Shown here piece by piece: positions 45,221-57,344 of a stretch of 64,000 nucleotides of DNA. The notes beneath the pieces are model-generated. The model did no database searches, was not told the DNA's origin, and saw nothing but the letters and a program-made list of their open reading frames with translations. The stretch lies in contig NC_081405.1 in the NCBI RefSeq assembly GCF_030272615.1, positions 604,918,177-604,982,176 on the forward strand, in the 5' to 3' direction. The translations under genes and the position numbers were made by a program. The stretch is from Cryptomeria japonica. Taxonomy: Eukaryota > Streptophyta > Pinopsida > Cupressales > Cupressaceae. Each line of letters starts with the position of its first letter. Positions within the stretch are counted from its first letter, which is position 1.

Positions 45221-46760
45221 GGAAAGATTCTGTATGGAAAAGTTAAACATCATCTTATGCCCACTTCCACAATTGATCACCCTTAGAGAATTCAAGAAGG
45301 AAAATAATATTATTATAATACATCCTCTATGACAAACCGGTATATTATTACCACATTTAGTAGAAAATCTCAAAAACAGGAAGAACGAGGACATTACTAA
45401 TGCAATTTTCAACATGATGACAGTCAGAACAAATCAATGTAACATAAAACAACAAGATGGCATAAAGAAGAAAGTGAAATATTAATAAAATAATTCTCAA
45501 TGAAGCCATCATCACATGCGTGGGTGCACGACTTTCTCAACCAGTGTAAGTGCAGCTTCCAGAAATTTAGACCTTTCCCAGGCACAATCCATTATTGCAG
45601 TTTTGTCCACCTCTCTCCCATTGTTTATTATTATTCTAGAAATTTAGATAATTCCATGAATAGGTTTCCCTAAAACAAGTCAGAGCTAACGTTTACATCA
45701 GTTTAATATGGTCTATGTATTATATAAAAAATAAAAATTAGTATAGTATAGAGAGTCTAATAGTTGAACATTCATTTTGTGCTTATAATATCTAGTCATC
45801 TTTATAACATATGTATTCTATATATTGTAAATAAATTATCTATATGTAAATCAAAAAATTACCAAATATTGATGAAAATGGACCAATACTGAAGCTCACT
45901 AACAAGTGGCTGCCTTATAATCATTGTTAGATGATCTTTTTCCTTTAGTTTCTATTCATTGTAATCTCCATTGATTCAATACATGAAAAATAAAAGAGGG
46001 TGAAATAAATAATCTTTTGTTTCAAATAAAATATCATAGATATTCACTATAAGTGTGGCATTTATAAAATAAGATGTTCACTTAAACAAGTATTGTTATA
46101 ATAGTGAAAATATATTCTCTTATGTGTACAACAATTGAGGTAGCAATGCATATGCATTAGAGTATTTCATATTAATAATTTGTATTATCACATATATAAA
46201 AGGTAAGTACAATAAACACCTTGTATTTTTCCATGAAATGAGAGGGATTGTCAAATGGTTTTAGTGTTCAACTATTGGTCCATTTTTGTGGGATAATAAG
46301 TTGAATTTTGTATAATAGTGTGTTGTATTCTTTTGTTAAACTATTGGTCCTTTTGTGTTGGATATAAAAGTTAGAGATAACAAACATTTATGATTACTAA
46401 TAAGTATTTGGTCCATTTAAGTTGAATATAAGTTATATTTTTAATACATAAAAAAATTATATTCTACTAATAACAAACGTTATATTTTTATTCAACTATT
46501 AAGGGTTTTTAGATGAAGTTTTGGCCAAATATTTTGAAAGTTATTTTTTGGACACTTTGCACTACATGTGTTATTTTGATGAGTTGCATGATGAGTCACA
46601 CCTTCAAACCATAGTTGTAGATAGTTAAGTGTCCACTTTACATTTCTAAAAAAATGGAGGTCTTACATATTCCATGTAATGACTACACATTGAAAGTTAG
46701 TGCGCACAACTATGGTCCTCTCCTCTATATATATTTAATGTTATATATAAAATATGTTGA
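45221..46760. other. Upstream region of the dioxygenase gene, AT-rich spacer
   Basis: It presumably contains the upstream promoter. No gene is recognised. The phrase AACTATTGGTCC recurs near 46270 and 46342, hinting at a small internal duplication. Confidence 0.45.
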
Positions 46761-46765
46761 GACAT

Positions 46766-47990
46766 TGTTGGCATTTTTGATGATTATGTTGTGATTGTCA
46801 TTGATGGACACACACTTGCTATGAGATCACTTTTTGTATGTATGAGTTATGCTCAACCAGTATTTGTTTCAAACCGGTTTTATGTTATAGTCTTTAGACT
46901 ATCAGTGTCTTGCAGAAAGTGTTTACTGATCTCAAGTGGCATGAGGACCTCAAGCGGTTTGAGGATCTCAAGCGGAACGGAGCAAAGGAACTAGAAGCGA
47001 CAGTTATCATTTTCTCAGTCTTCATTTCTATCAACCGGTAATCTGTTAAACCAGTATTACTTTGAGTTACCAACCGGCAATCGGTAAAGTTTTATAAACC
47101 GGTAATACTCTGTGATGAGTTACCAACTGGTATATCTTTGTGATGCGTTACCATCCACCGACACTTTGATGGTGATTTTGTGTCGTGTTACCAAATGTGT
47201 CTAGATACAATGAACCTAGGAACTTGCAATGTAATCCTATTGGACTGACATGAAATCAGATTCCTTGTAAGGACATCATGTCTAGGGTTTTAATGTTTGT
47301 GTAGCTATTAGGGCTTGAAGTGGTTGATGAGTTCTTGTATGTGCAATCTTAACAAAAAGATCAAGTCTGTGTACTGTAGCAAAGTGTGGATTTACTGAAG
47401 ACTGAAGTAATGCTGAAATGCATTAGCAATAAGCTATCATGGATCTAACCAAGTAGACTGTGCTATTTGCTAGATTATTCACTTGTTGATTACTCACATC
47501 TTTGACAAGTTAGAAACCCTTAACCGGGTAGGCCCAAAAAAGCCTTTGTAAATCCTCTAACAAGGTGATTCACATCTGTGGATCTAAAATCCTCTCACAA
47601 GGTAGTCTTTAATCGGACTTATCTCCTAACAGAGATTGAGATTCTTAACAGGATCTGTTCTGGTAAAGAACATTGTATGACCTTAACCGGTTTGGTTACT
47701 ATTCTACAGATAGTTACTTGTGAGTTTCATCTCACCGTGGTTTTTCCCATTTGGGTTTCCACGTCAAAATCTCTTGTGTTATGGTGATTGTGCTTTTGTG
47801 GGTGAATGCCTTACTTGCTGTTTGGTTTGCATTTGTGTTAACTGGTTTGTTAGTTAAATTGTTATACCGGTTTACTGTTAGACTGATAAAGTGTTTGAGT
47901 ACAGTAATTTTTGGTATACTAAGTCACCCCCCCCCTCTTAGTTTTCATCAAACATATCCTTCTCAAGTCACCTATTACACCTTAATGTGA
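46766..47990 (+). mobile_element. Solo copia LTR, TSD GACAT
   Basis: The LTR starts TGTTGGCATTTTTG and is flanked by GACAT at 46761-46765 and 47991-47995. Near the end it has TTTTTCCCATTTGGG, then CCACGTCAAAATCTCTTGTG and the C-run CACCCCCCCCCCTCTTAG, all typical of copia U5. The start resembles that of the RT-less copia LTR. The last bases are GTGA instead of the expected ...CA, probably a point change. There is no internal region, consistent with LTR-LTR recombination. Frames inside (46791-46994, 47578-47990) are not genes. Confidence 0.85.
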
Positions 47991-48164
47991 GACATTGATT
48001 GAAAAATAGGCACCTCAAAAAGGACATCTCTTCATGTATTTCAAATAAATTATTATATATATATATGCTAGTCACACACGTGGTACAAAATGAAAAACAT
48101 TAAATATATTAAACTACATTCTGTAGAATTATATTATTATATTTAAAATTAAATATAATAATAT

Positions 48165-48357
48165 TTTTTTAATTTTATTTTTTTATCAGTAATGGCACTT
48201 TTTAAGGTGTCAAAACACTATTTCTATTCAAATCCACAAGCACACCAACCGAGCGAAAGTACCAATCTTGTGAACCTAGTAGCCCAACGGGAATTTGAAT
48301 CTTGATGGTGGTTTCACCAAGCAAGTGTTTTAAGCATTGTACTACATGGGTCACCCC
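48165..48357 (-). mobile_element. tRNA-derived SINE with perfect 17-bp TSD
   Basis: In sense it begins GGGGTGACCCATGTAGTACAATGC, which contains an A-box-like TAGTACAATGC. The B-box-like AGATTCAAATTCCC follows about 40 bases on. It ends in an A-rich tail (plus-strand T-run 48165-48183). The direct repeat ATTAAATATAATAATAT stands at 48148-48164 and 48358-48374. The sequence TTGCTTGGTGAAACCACCAT between the boxes is reminiscent of plant Au-type SINE heads (from memory). It would have been moved by LINE enzymes. Confidence 0.8.
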
Positions 48358-48374
48358 ATTAAATATAATAATAT

Positions 48375-48802
48375 GATGTTAATATATTAAATATAAAAAA
48401 ATATTATGAATCTATTACAATATTTTAATATAATATTATAATATATTATTATCATATTAATAACAATAATTTATTCATTTTATATATTTAATATAGTATA
48501 ATAGTAATATATAATATTTGTGGAATCTTTAGTGCCAATGATAAGGAGACCAAGGAAGAAATTTTCAAGGATCACTGGAATATGAATGTGGTCAAGGCGT
48601 TACTACACAATAGGCTCATTTATAAATGCTTCCTCACCTATGTGGCTAGGATATTGGGTTCAATGATGTTGGAAATGATCTTTAATGATCACCCACTCAA
48701 GAATGAAAATGAAGAAACTGTCAAGAGGGTCATTCCTTCCATTGTAGTAGAGCCCAAGTGTGGGATGATTTTTGGGATCTTGGATGTTTCTATGATTTAT
48801 TG
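48375..48802. other. AT-rich spacer with an unrecognised frame
   Basis: A TA-rich tract (48360-48515) is followed by a plus-strand frame of 73 codons (48582-48803) with no known motif and no promoter evidence. It is not called as a gene. Confidence 0.4.
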
Positions 48803-49425
48803 AACCTTAACCCTAACCCTAATCTAAACTTGATTGAACTTTTACCCTAATTAAATCCTAACTCAAATGCGAGGATAATCTTTAATTTAATTAAACGCTA
48901 ATCATAATTGAAACCTAACATTAATTATAAGTATAAATATAGTTATATTTCTAACCCTAATCATAATTCTACTTCTAACCATAACTCTAACCGTAACCTA
49001 ATTTAAACCCTAACTATATTTTAACCCTAACATGAGTTAGTCAAAAAAAAATTGTAGACCCTAATTTTAGTACTAATAATTCAATTGTGACCCTAACCCC
49101 TTTCCCTAGCTCTATTTGACCCCTAACTCTAATGTACTTAAAACCTCATTGTACCCCTAGCTTATCTCTAATTTAATCTTAGCTTTAATTTAACCCTGGA
49201 CCCAATTAAACCTTGACCATAATTGAACCCTAATTCAGGGTTAATCTTCAATTTGATTGAATCCTAACCATAATTGAAACCTAACCCTAATTTATAACTA
49301 ATCATAACCCTAACTTAACTCTAATCCTAAACCTAATTATACTTCTGACCTAACTCTAGTCCTAAATGAATTGAAACCTAATCATAAGACTAACCTTAAT
49401 TAATATCTAACCCTAAGCCTAATTC
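48803..49425. repeat. Degenerate CCCTAA-rich (telomere-like) tract, copy 1
   Basis: Dozens of variants of AACCCTAA, CTAATC and TAATTGAACCCTAA are spread over about 620 bp. The best run is CCTTAACCCTAACCCTAATC at the left end. Regular heptamer (CCCTAAA) periodicity of plant telomeres is absent. Confidence 0.7.
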
Positions 49426-49620
49426 AATTATTTAAAAAAAATACAAAACCAGAAAAGTAGATTTAAAATTATATAAATTCTTTTTCAAAATAATTCAAAT
49501 TTTCAAATTCCAAAATGTAAAATTTAATAAAGTAGGGCATACTATAATTTATGATATTCATTCAAAGCAACTTATTATGTCCACTATACATAGGTACAAT
49601 CTAGAGGGATGCTAAACCAT
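49058..49620. repeat. Direct repeat with 50076-50590, copy 1
   Basis: The order of CCCTAA variants and of the following non-repetitive part (TAATTTATGA, CAACTTATT, GGTACAATCTA) matches the second copy about 1.0 kb away. The block was therefore duplicated as a unit and then diverged. Confidence 0.65.
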
Positions 49621-49701
49621 GGTATATAATTTTGAAAAAATGTGAATTCAATTATTTAGATTATTAGTACTTTAGTATTATATAATGATACTTTTCCTCC
49701 C

Positions 49702-49783
49702 ATGACTAATATGCATACATTCATTACCTTCTTTACTTTAATATGACTAATATGCATACATTCATTACCTTCTTTACTTTAAT
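49702..49783. repeat. 41-bp perfect tandem duplication
   Basis: The unit ATGACTAATATGCATACATT plus 21 more bases is repeated exactly once, at 49702-49742 and 49743-49783. It must be very recent. Confidence 0.9.
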
Positions 49784-49869
49784 GGACTTCCACATTTGAT
49801 GAAAGTCTTTGTCAAGCACTATGTAAACGTCACATTCTGCTAACTAATTATGAGAATGTACTAAAAATC

Positions 49870-50049
49870 AACCATAACATCATAATAAAAAAATTTCATA
49901 GTGTAATTTAAGTGAACCATAACATCATAATATAAATATTTCATACTGTAATTTAAGTGAACCATAACATCATAATATAAATATTTCATAATGTAATTTA
50001 TGAGAACCATAACATCATAATATAAATATTTCATACTGTGATTTATGAG
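49870..50049. repeat. 45-bp minisatellite, four units
   Basis: Units start at 49870, 49915, 49960 and 50005 and begin AACCATAACATCATAAT. Units 2-4 differ at only a few positions. Each unit's end (TAATTTATGAG) resembles the phrase in the flanking duplicated block, from which the repeat probably grew. Confidence 0.9.
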
Positions 50050-50072
50050 AATTACTATAAATAACTTATTTG

Positions 50073-50590
50073 CTAACCCTAATTCTAGTGTTAATAATTG
50101 AATCCTAGCCTTTACCCTTTCCCTAACTCTAATCCAACCCTAACCCTAATCTACTTAAAACATAATCTTACCCATAATTGAACCCTAATTCTTACCCGTA
50201 ATTGAACCCTAATTCTTACCCCAATTCAAGTTTAATAAACAAATTTATTGAATGCTAACTGTAATTAGAACCTAACCCTAATAATGACCCTAATTTCACT
50301 TAATTTCTATATCTAATTCTAAACCTAACTCCAATCCTAACCCAATTGAAACCTAATAATAAGACTAACCATATTAAACTCTAACCCTGCCCCTAATTGA
50401 ATCATTTGCAAAAATACAAAACAAAAATTATATTTAAAATTATAGAAAATCCATTACAATATAATTGAAATTTGCAAACTCCAAAACATAAACTTTTACA
50501 AAATAATGCATTCTATAATTTATGAGAATTATTCAAAACCAACTTATTTCTAGACACCATAATTTGGTACAATCTATTGGCATGCTCAAC
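50073..50590. repeat. Degenerate CCCTAA-rich tract, copy 2
   Basis: Second copy of 49058-49620, with CCCTAA variants to about 50403 and then the same non-repetitive tail. The phrase AATTGAACCCTAATTCTTACCC is repeated in tandem here (near 50175-50220), unlike in copy 1. Confidence 0.65.
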
Positions 50591-50654
50591 AATGTTAAAT
50601 ACTTTCCATATTATATATTGTTATTTCTATTATTACTATCATTATAATATAATT

Positions 50655-51514
50655 TTTTTCTTGTTACTAAATAGCTAAACTTTAAATAGCTATTATTTAA
50701 ATGCATTAGCTTAATGAAAATATCAATTAGATAAAAACAAAATCAACTCATAACATAAACAGTTCTACATCATGGGTGACTCTCATTAGATGTCATGGTT
50801 CATTTGTCTTGTATAAAATTGTTTTAGCTCTATTTAAAAAAGTCGAATTACTTTAACTTTGGACCATGAAAATATAAATTAGATAAGTTTTTTTTCAACT
50901 CATAACATAAACAACTACATTATGGGTGACTCTCTCTAGATGTCATGGTTCATTTGTTTGGTATAAAATGATTTTATTATTGTTGTAGCTTTATTTAAAA
51001 ATGTCAAAGTATTTTAACTTGGAACCACTTCTCTCTAAGAACAAGAGCACTACCAATCTTCTTATAACTTCATCAAAATCAATTTTATATTTAATTTAAA
51101 AAAAAAAATCAAACATCATTGTAATAAGCTTTTTTCTTTATTTGTGAGAAAAACAATACTATTATTATCCTTTTCCATTTATTTTTATTTTATTTTGACT
51201 AACACTCATTGATAACAATATTGTTTTGTGAGTAAAGAAATCTTTAACATAGGAAAGAATAATTTTCCATAGGAAAGATCTATTAAGATCCATACGATTT
51301 CAATTGAAAATTTTATTACTCATTTTATTAAGATATGATCAAAAGAATGAACATGTTTATCTATTGACACTAGTGACAAGAAAAAAATTATTTCACCTAT
51401 TTATAAAAATATTATTTTATTCATAACTCATACCAAACAAATTAAATTTTCATGTTATCATAAAGTTTGAAACATTAGATGGATTTGTTTTATTTAAAGA
51501 CAAGTTGTTCTAAT
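50655..51514. repeat. Duplicated 3' flank of the dioxygenase gene
   Basis: A diverged direct copy of about 42125-42780. A sub-block of about 190 bp beginning TAACATAAAC and GGGTGACTCTC occurs twice in a row here (near 50750 and 50900) but once at 42230. Confidence 0.7.
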
Positions 51515-51731
51515 ATTGTAATTTGAAGTGTAGCAGATTATACAGATTTGGATCTCTTTTCTTCAAATATTTCATAATATCGCCTTTTGTCATTACTTTA
51601 TTCAATTGTAGATGATCTTGTTCAATCATCTCTTTTGGACAGTGAATTTCAAATTTATCTAAAAAAGTCATTAAAATAGGTCATTGATAGTCTATTTTTA
51701 TTTGACTTTCCATACAATACAAGATATTGAA
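51515..51731 (-). pseudogene. Decayed duplicate of dioxygenase exon 3
   Basis: It matches 42781-42985 over most of exon 3 (shared phrases TCAATCATCTCTTTTGGACA and CATTGATAGTCTATTTTT). The frame is broken by indels, for example an extra A in the AAAAAAGTCATT stretch, and by a changed stop context. Similarity ends near 51731, before the NGRYRS codons, and an intron-like match resumes at 51797-51840. Exons 1 and 2 are not seen here. It cannot encode an enzyme. Confidence 0.8.
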
Positions 51732-51839
51732 TGTTGTTGGAGTGGTGCGACTATCTGATCTAAGTAAATGGTAGCTTACCTATTTAAATTTAAATCTCAC
51801 TCTATATAATCTACAATGAAAATGAAAAGAATATCCATT

Positions 51840-52797
51840 TCATCTTTAAGATAGATCATAAAATTATTTGAAACAAATATTATCTATTTTCTTATGACAG
51901 ACGGATGTAAAGATTTCCTAGGGAAAGATTAACATCATCTCCATATGAAGCTTTTCCATTCAAAGACCTCAACTTTTACTGCATGGCTGAAATGGAGAAA
52001 TTTCACTTAGAATTGATCGAATTTGTCTTCTTTTGTTAGTATTAAAAGGGTCGTCAAATTCATGACATCTGACATAAAGATTTGGTAGCCCAGCTCGCAT
52101 GGTCAAATATGTGTGCTGGTCTTTTTCTTTGAAACATTATCACTTCATATATAATATTGATTGTGCTACTATTTTTAATTTCTAATGGTTTTGAAATATT
52201 ATCACTTTATAGGTAATATTGGATGTATTATTTTCTATAGTGTATAATGGTTGTTCTTTTGTCAAAGTATTTATGTAAGAAAAAGTCGTAAGGATTTGGT
52301 AGGGAAGACTGATATTAGATGCACACAAGAGAAGAGTTATAAATAGTTATGATGAGTTGTTATGTAAAATATAAGTGATAAATAATTATAAATATAAGAA
52401 AAAATATTTTGATGATAAGAAATTTTTTCAAAGATTCGAAAGATCTTATTTAAGTTTTTTATTTGTTTTATATATTAGAAAATGAATGATATTAAAATTT
52501 TAAGACTTTGTCACAAGTTTCTTTGCATGTTCTATGACTAAGTCCTAAATAAGTTAAGATATTTAATCTTGCTCGGAAAATCACCTTTTTTATGCTAGTT
52601 ATATTTTCTAAAGATTTATATAATGTGGTGTGCACCATCATAATTGGAGTTAATGTTGTCATCCTTTACTATGGTAGATAATAATTTACAAAGTATAATT
52701 TCATGGGTGATCTATTACAAAAAAAATTCCACAAGATTCTATTTATCACATAGCAATATGTTCACATTTTAATAGACATACCAATTTAAGATACCAA
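51840..52797. other. AT-rich spacer, nothing recognised
   Basis: No gene or element ends seen. Confidence 0.45.
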
Positions 52798-53028
52798 AAC
52801 ATTATCATATAAATATAGTTACATGTAAATCTATCCCGTCATATTTGAGTTCAATTATAATAGTGTGTTGTACTCTTACGCTCATTAGGAAAAGATAAAC
52901 ATAGATACTTCTATCCTTCCAACGTTATCATATAATTATAGTTATGTGTAGATCCATCAGGTCATATTTGAGTTCAATTATAGTAGTGTTCCCTACTCTT
53001 GGTCCCATTAAGTAAAGATAGATTAATA
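52798..53028. repeat. Tandem duplication of about 120 bp
   Basis: TTATCATATAA.TATAGTTA followed by GTCATATTTGAGTTCAATTA appears near 52802 and again near 52925, with several substitutions. No coding potential. Confidence 0.75.
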
Positions 53029-53868
53029 TTATTGTATATGACATAGAATACATAATAAATATTTTTATTAGCTCATTAGTATTACTAAAATAAAACAAGA
53101 TGTTATGATAATATACTTATCTAGATGAATGACACATATTAAGATTTCACCTATTATTTGGGGGGGCAACATTATACATGACCATTTAATATATTTTCAA
53201 ATGCTTACATAATCATATTATTTTAAACACAATCAATTTAAAGTTAATAGTTTGAAAATTATTTGTTTTATTTTTTAAAATAGGACATTTATTAGTAGTT
53301 GTGATCTTATATGTGGATTTAATGTCTTATATTTTTATTAGTTCCTACTCGATAGTCTTAATGCATTCATCTAGTTTTTAAAAGTATGGACCAATAGACA
53401 CGAAGAATTAAAATTTATTGACTTTTTTCATAATGCTTTTATTCTTTCAAGTTTTTAAACAATTTGTGAATTCCTTTTATATGTCATTCTATTGGACCAT
53501 AATTATGTATAGTAATATTAGGATAATGTCAACACTTATTGTTTTGTAAAAAAAAGATTCCATTCCAATACTACTATTGAAATGATATAAATATGTTGAC
53601 AATAATGCTATTGTTTTTAAATAGTTCTACATGGTTTACAATAGTGATAGGTGGAGCCATTTTTTTAATACTATTCATTTCAAATTAAAAAATATTTATC
53701 TTTAATAATATATTATATTATAATATTTAATATTAGATTGTATATTATAATTATTATTTTTATAAATAATATTTATTTTAGAAAACTATATAAATATGAC
53801 ATATTTACATGTTAGTTTTTAAAAGAAAATCTATATTTAGAGAAAAAAATTGTTGGCTAATGTTTGTT
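53029..53868. other. AT-rich spacer, nothing recognised
   Basis: A G-run (about 53160-53166) is the only oddity. No gene. Confidence 0.45.
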
Positions 53869-53995
53869 TAATAATTATTATTATTATAATAATTATTATT
53901 ATTATAATTATTATTATTATTATAATAATAATAATTATTATAATAATAATTATTATTATAATATTTATTATTATTATAATATTTATTATTATATA
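53869..53995. repeat. TTA/TAA microsatellite
   Basis: About 127 bp of alternating (TTA)n and (TAA)n blocks, so the tract is self-complementary and could fold on itself. Confidence 0.9.
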
Positions 53996-54465
53996 TTGAT
54001 TATTTAATAATGTTCTATGTAATCTATTTCATCCCAGTCAAATTATATATTAATATTATTATGTCATTATCATAAAATAGGTCACTTTTGTGTTTTATTT
54101 CTATCTATTTCAAGACTATATGAATGGAATTAATGTTAATCTTTATTTAAAAAATAAGCCTTACATATTGAAACCAATGGAAGAAAAGTGTCTTTTTGAC
54201 ACTTTAATATGATTTGATGGAGAAGACATAAAGAAAGATATATTATTGGATATAATCAATAAGGAATGACAAGATTTTTTGAAGTTTGTAAGTTAGGGTT
54301 GCAAAAATATTGTTAAAGATAAATGCAAGATTTTAGGAAATAGAATTCATTCAAATTAGACCTACACTCCAATGCGTCATTTTTCATCAAATAATTATTT
54401 GACTATAAAGTTTCATCTTACTGTTTCTTTAAATAATTGTTTCACTAAGGTTCACACACTTGGAA

Positions 54466-55780
54466 TTTTTATTTATTACATTGCATTACAATCTCTGCTC
54501 AGTGCGGGTGTCGGTAGGAAAGAGCAGAGAGGTAAAAACCTTTGACCTTTTCCTGAGACATTAAGTCCAGATACAAAAAGACTAGTTATGATTACAATAT
54601 TTGAGATTACATCATAATCAATACAATCTGTCATCCTGAACTGAACCTTCACCTATAGGCCCATAAGATTACCTTTCCCTTCTCTTAATTTGTAGCCAAG
54701 GTCTGCCTACGAGGGACCATTTCTTATCAACAGACTATAAATTCCTTTCCATTGCTATCAGGACACTCGGACTAAATGAAATCTCAGATACCTACAAAAA
54801 ACCTTGAAACCTGCCCTACAACAGACCACTTCATGAATTGTTAGCCAATATATAATACCATATCCAAATTTGCCAAGCGTATTCCCCAGCAGCTACTACA
54901 ACCATCGAACTTTAGTATTCATCTTGATCACAATAAAGTCAGACAGAGAAATAGCATGGCATGGATATGGGAGAAAGGAAATATGTCGTCCAAAAAGATC
55001 TTAAAGTCACATCACTCCTATCAGAAAGCCTTAATCATATTTGATAAGTCAACTTATTTGAGTCACCAAAGAGAATTTTTAAAAACAATTATCCACCTTT
55101 ATACTAGAACCAATCATAACTGAAAGCAGGAAGGAAAAGTATGGGGGGGAAATAGACTTTCCATATCCTTTCTATGCTTCTTAGTTCACTTTCAGAAAAT
55201 AAAATAGAAGCGGTCAACCTCCACACCTTTGCCAAAATATAACGCTACATATGAATATATCATCTATGTCATTGAGTATATATGCCTGTTTATATATAAA
55301 TATACGCATACATATAGATATATATTTTTATATATATGTAGATATTTATATATATAAAAGGATGAGAGCACTGGTACACCCCATAGAGTCAAGAATTGAA
55401 AAATACTATAGGAAGCTTAGTTTTTAGACATAATATGCTTAACCCACAAGTAAGACCCATAAAATCACACAAAAATTCAAATGATTCATTTTATGGTAGA
55501 ATGTGAGAGGAAAGCTATCGAACTAAAGGAAGAAAAATCATATCTAAACCTAGAGAAAATATTAACCTTAATATCCATAAGTCTTTGAAAGTTAAGTTTG
55601 AAATAAAGTAGAAGTATTAATGTAAACCCTTAAGAATAAAAAAACCCAAGACAACAGACTAACTATCCTGCCCGACACCTTCTCGCTCGCATTTCTATTT
55701 CCTTCTTCCCTAAGCTAGTTAGAGAATTATCGAGGCTAATGGCAGGGACAGAAGGGATGTCCATGTCATCCATGACAAAT
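54466..55780 (-). other. LINE 3' terminal region, non-coding
   Basis: Richer in GC than the DNA left of 54453. It holds TA-rich short repeats at about 55270-55365 and no gene. In sense it ends CTGAGCAGAGATTGTAATGC and then AATGTAATAAATAAAAA, a plausible polyadenylation end. Confidence 0.5.
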
Positions 55781-56341
55781 TCAATGTTTTTCAGCTTCAA
55801 GATAGTTGGCTAGCCACTTGTTACTTGATGATTTTCTAACATGCAAAAGCCACATAAGAAAGAAAAAATTCCTTTGCCTAGTCGGATTATAGGCCACAAA
55901 GGCAGCCATATCTTCAATTTCCAGGATTGGAAATCTAGGCACTGGGTTATTCATCTATATAAGTATATCATAATTGCGGGGCTTTGGTATAGTTAACGCC
56001 TCATCAATATTGACAACCACCCTCTCAAGTTCGCCCAGCAAGTCTTTCTTGAAGACACTTCTACAAAATTTTATCACCACATCCCTATCCTTCTCATAAT
56101 GCATAGCCACCACTAAGAACATAGCAGCAATATCAGAATTAGCCCTAGTGTGGTCCTCATTCTTGATATATTCCTCCCCAAGAATTTTCATGACCACCTT
56201 GATAACCAGGGCCTTTGGTAAGACCAGTATGCCTTTCAGTCTATCTTCTGTAATTTCCCTTGTAAAAGACATTTGACACTTGAGCCTTATAAGCCTTAGT
56301 GGAGTATCCATAAAGAGCTTCAAGTTTCTTAGATGACCATC
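55781..56341 (-). pseudogene. Unrecognised open frame in the LINE 3' part
   Basis: About 185 codons in one frame, interrupted only by TAG at 55955-55957. There is no clear ATG at the start: the frame opens after a TGA near 56345, and the first Met codons are internal (FMDTPLRLIRLKCQ). Composition is protein-like, with alternating hydrophobic and charged segments (EEYIKNEDHTRANSDIAAMF, KDLLGELERVVVNIDEALTI), and MNNPVPRFPILEIEDMAAFV after the stop. I do not recognise a family. It could be a captured host exon, an extra LINE ORF, or a nested element gene. Confidence 0.4.
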
Positions 56342-56689
56342 TACTCAAAACAAAGCCTTTACTTATATTAATTGAGTTTTAATGGGCGCCAAAAAATACA
56401 CCTCATATATCTTGGTAAAGGACCGATTTGATCGCTAAAGAGTATCAGAGGAGCAAGGATAAAGGGTCACGATGCAGGTTAGACAATCTCCAAGATCAAG
56501 GTAATAAATACCACCGCCATTAGTTAAGCGAGCTTCTTAGTAATAGCTGGCTCATACAGCAATGGAAGTCACCTCATCAATTCTAAGTGTGTCGCCAGAG
56601 AAGGCAATACTCAAGATAATGAGCTGACAAGATGATGACATAATAATATGTCTAAAGGCATTTAACTGCCCCTTTAAACTCGTTAATAT

Positions 56690-57060
56690 GTCTATAGATG
56701 ATCGATACCATATCTATGAAATACTATATAAATACATCCATATATTTACATATACACCTATTAATATATAAATGGATCTAACAACAATAATATCATTTAT
56801 GCATATCTATATATAATATTTATATGTGTATATTAATATATATATACATCCATACATATATATATATATATGTATATATATTTATATATCTGTATGTCCA
56901 TATATATATCCATATCCATATATATATAAATTCTTGCAATAGATGGCTCCGAGTATATTAAAAATTAAATATGTAAATATATGTGTATATATATAAATAT
57001 TTCAATATATAATAATGTATATATATGTATATAAATGTATATAAGCACATATACAAATGT
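56690..57060. repeat. TA-rich microsatellite tract
   Basis: Mixed (TA)n, (ATATGT)n and (TATATC)n runs, densest at 56800-56930. It separates the LINE RNase H from the unrecognised frame and may be an old expansion in the 3' untranslated part. Confidence 0.85.
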
Positions 57061-57344
57061 TTCACTGAGTTTTTATCGTGAATACCTCTGATATTCATCA
57101 TCAAAGAGATGAAGAAGAGGACCATGCTCTGATATCCAGCATGTCTTAGTATATTCAAGATTTAGGAAATGCAAGATAAAATTACTCTACATCCTTCGAC
57201 CTAACCTTAACCATCTATCAATGAAGAAACCTTGTTCCACTTAAAGGGGACGCTGGGGGATACCATAACCTAACTTACAGGGAACAAAATCCTAAGAGTC
57301 TAAACCTTGTAGTAGATTCTTAGGACAAGAGGAAGGGCTCTATC

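Noticed and set aside
48582..48803. 73-codon plus-strand frame
   Set aside because: It looks protein-like in parts but has no known motif or promoter, and sits between repeats. Left uncalled.
48803..49425. True telomere or chromosome end
   Set aside because: Repeats are highly degenerate, lack the plant CCCTAAA period, and are flanked on both sides by ordinary sequence.
56958..57158. Tyr/Ile-rich frame
   Set aside because: It is mostly translation of a TA microsatellite.
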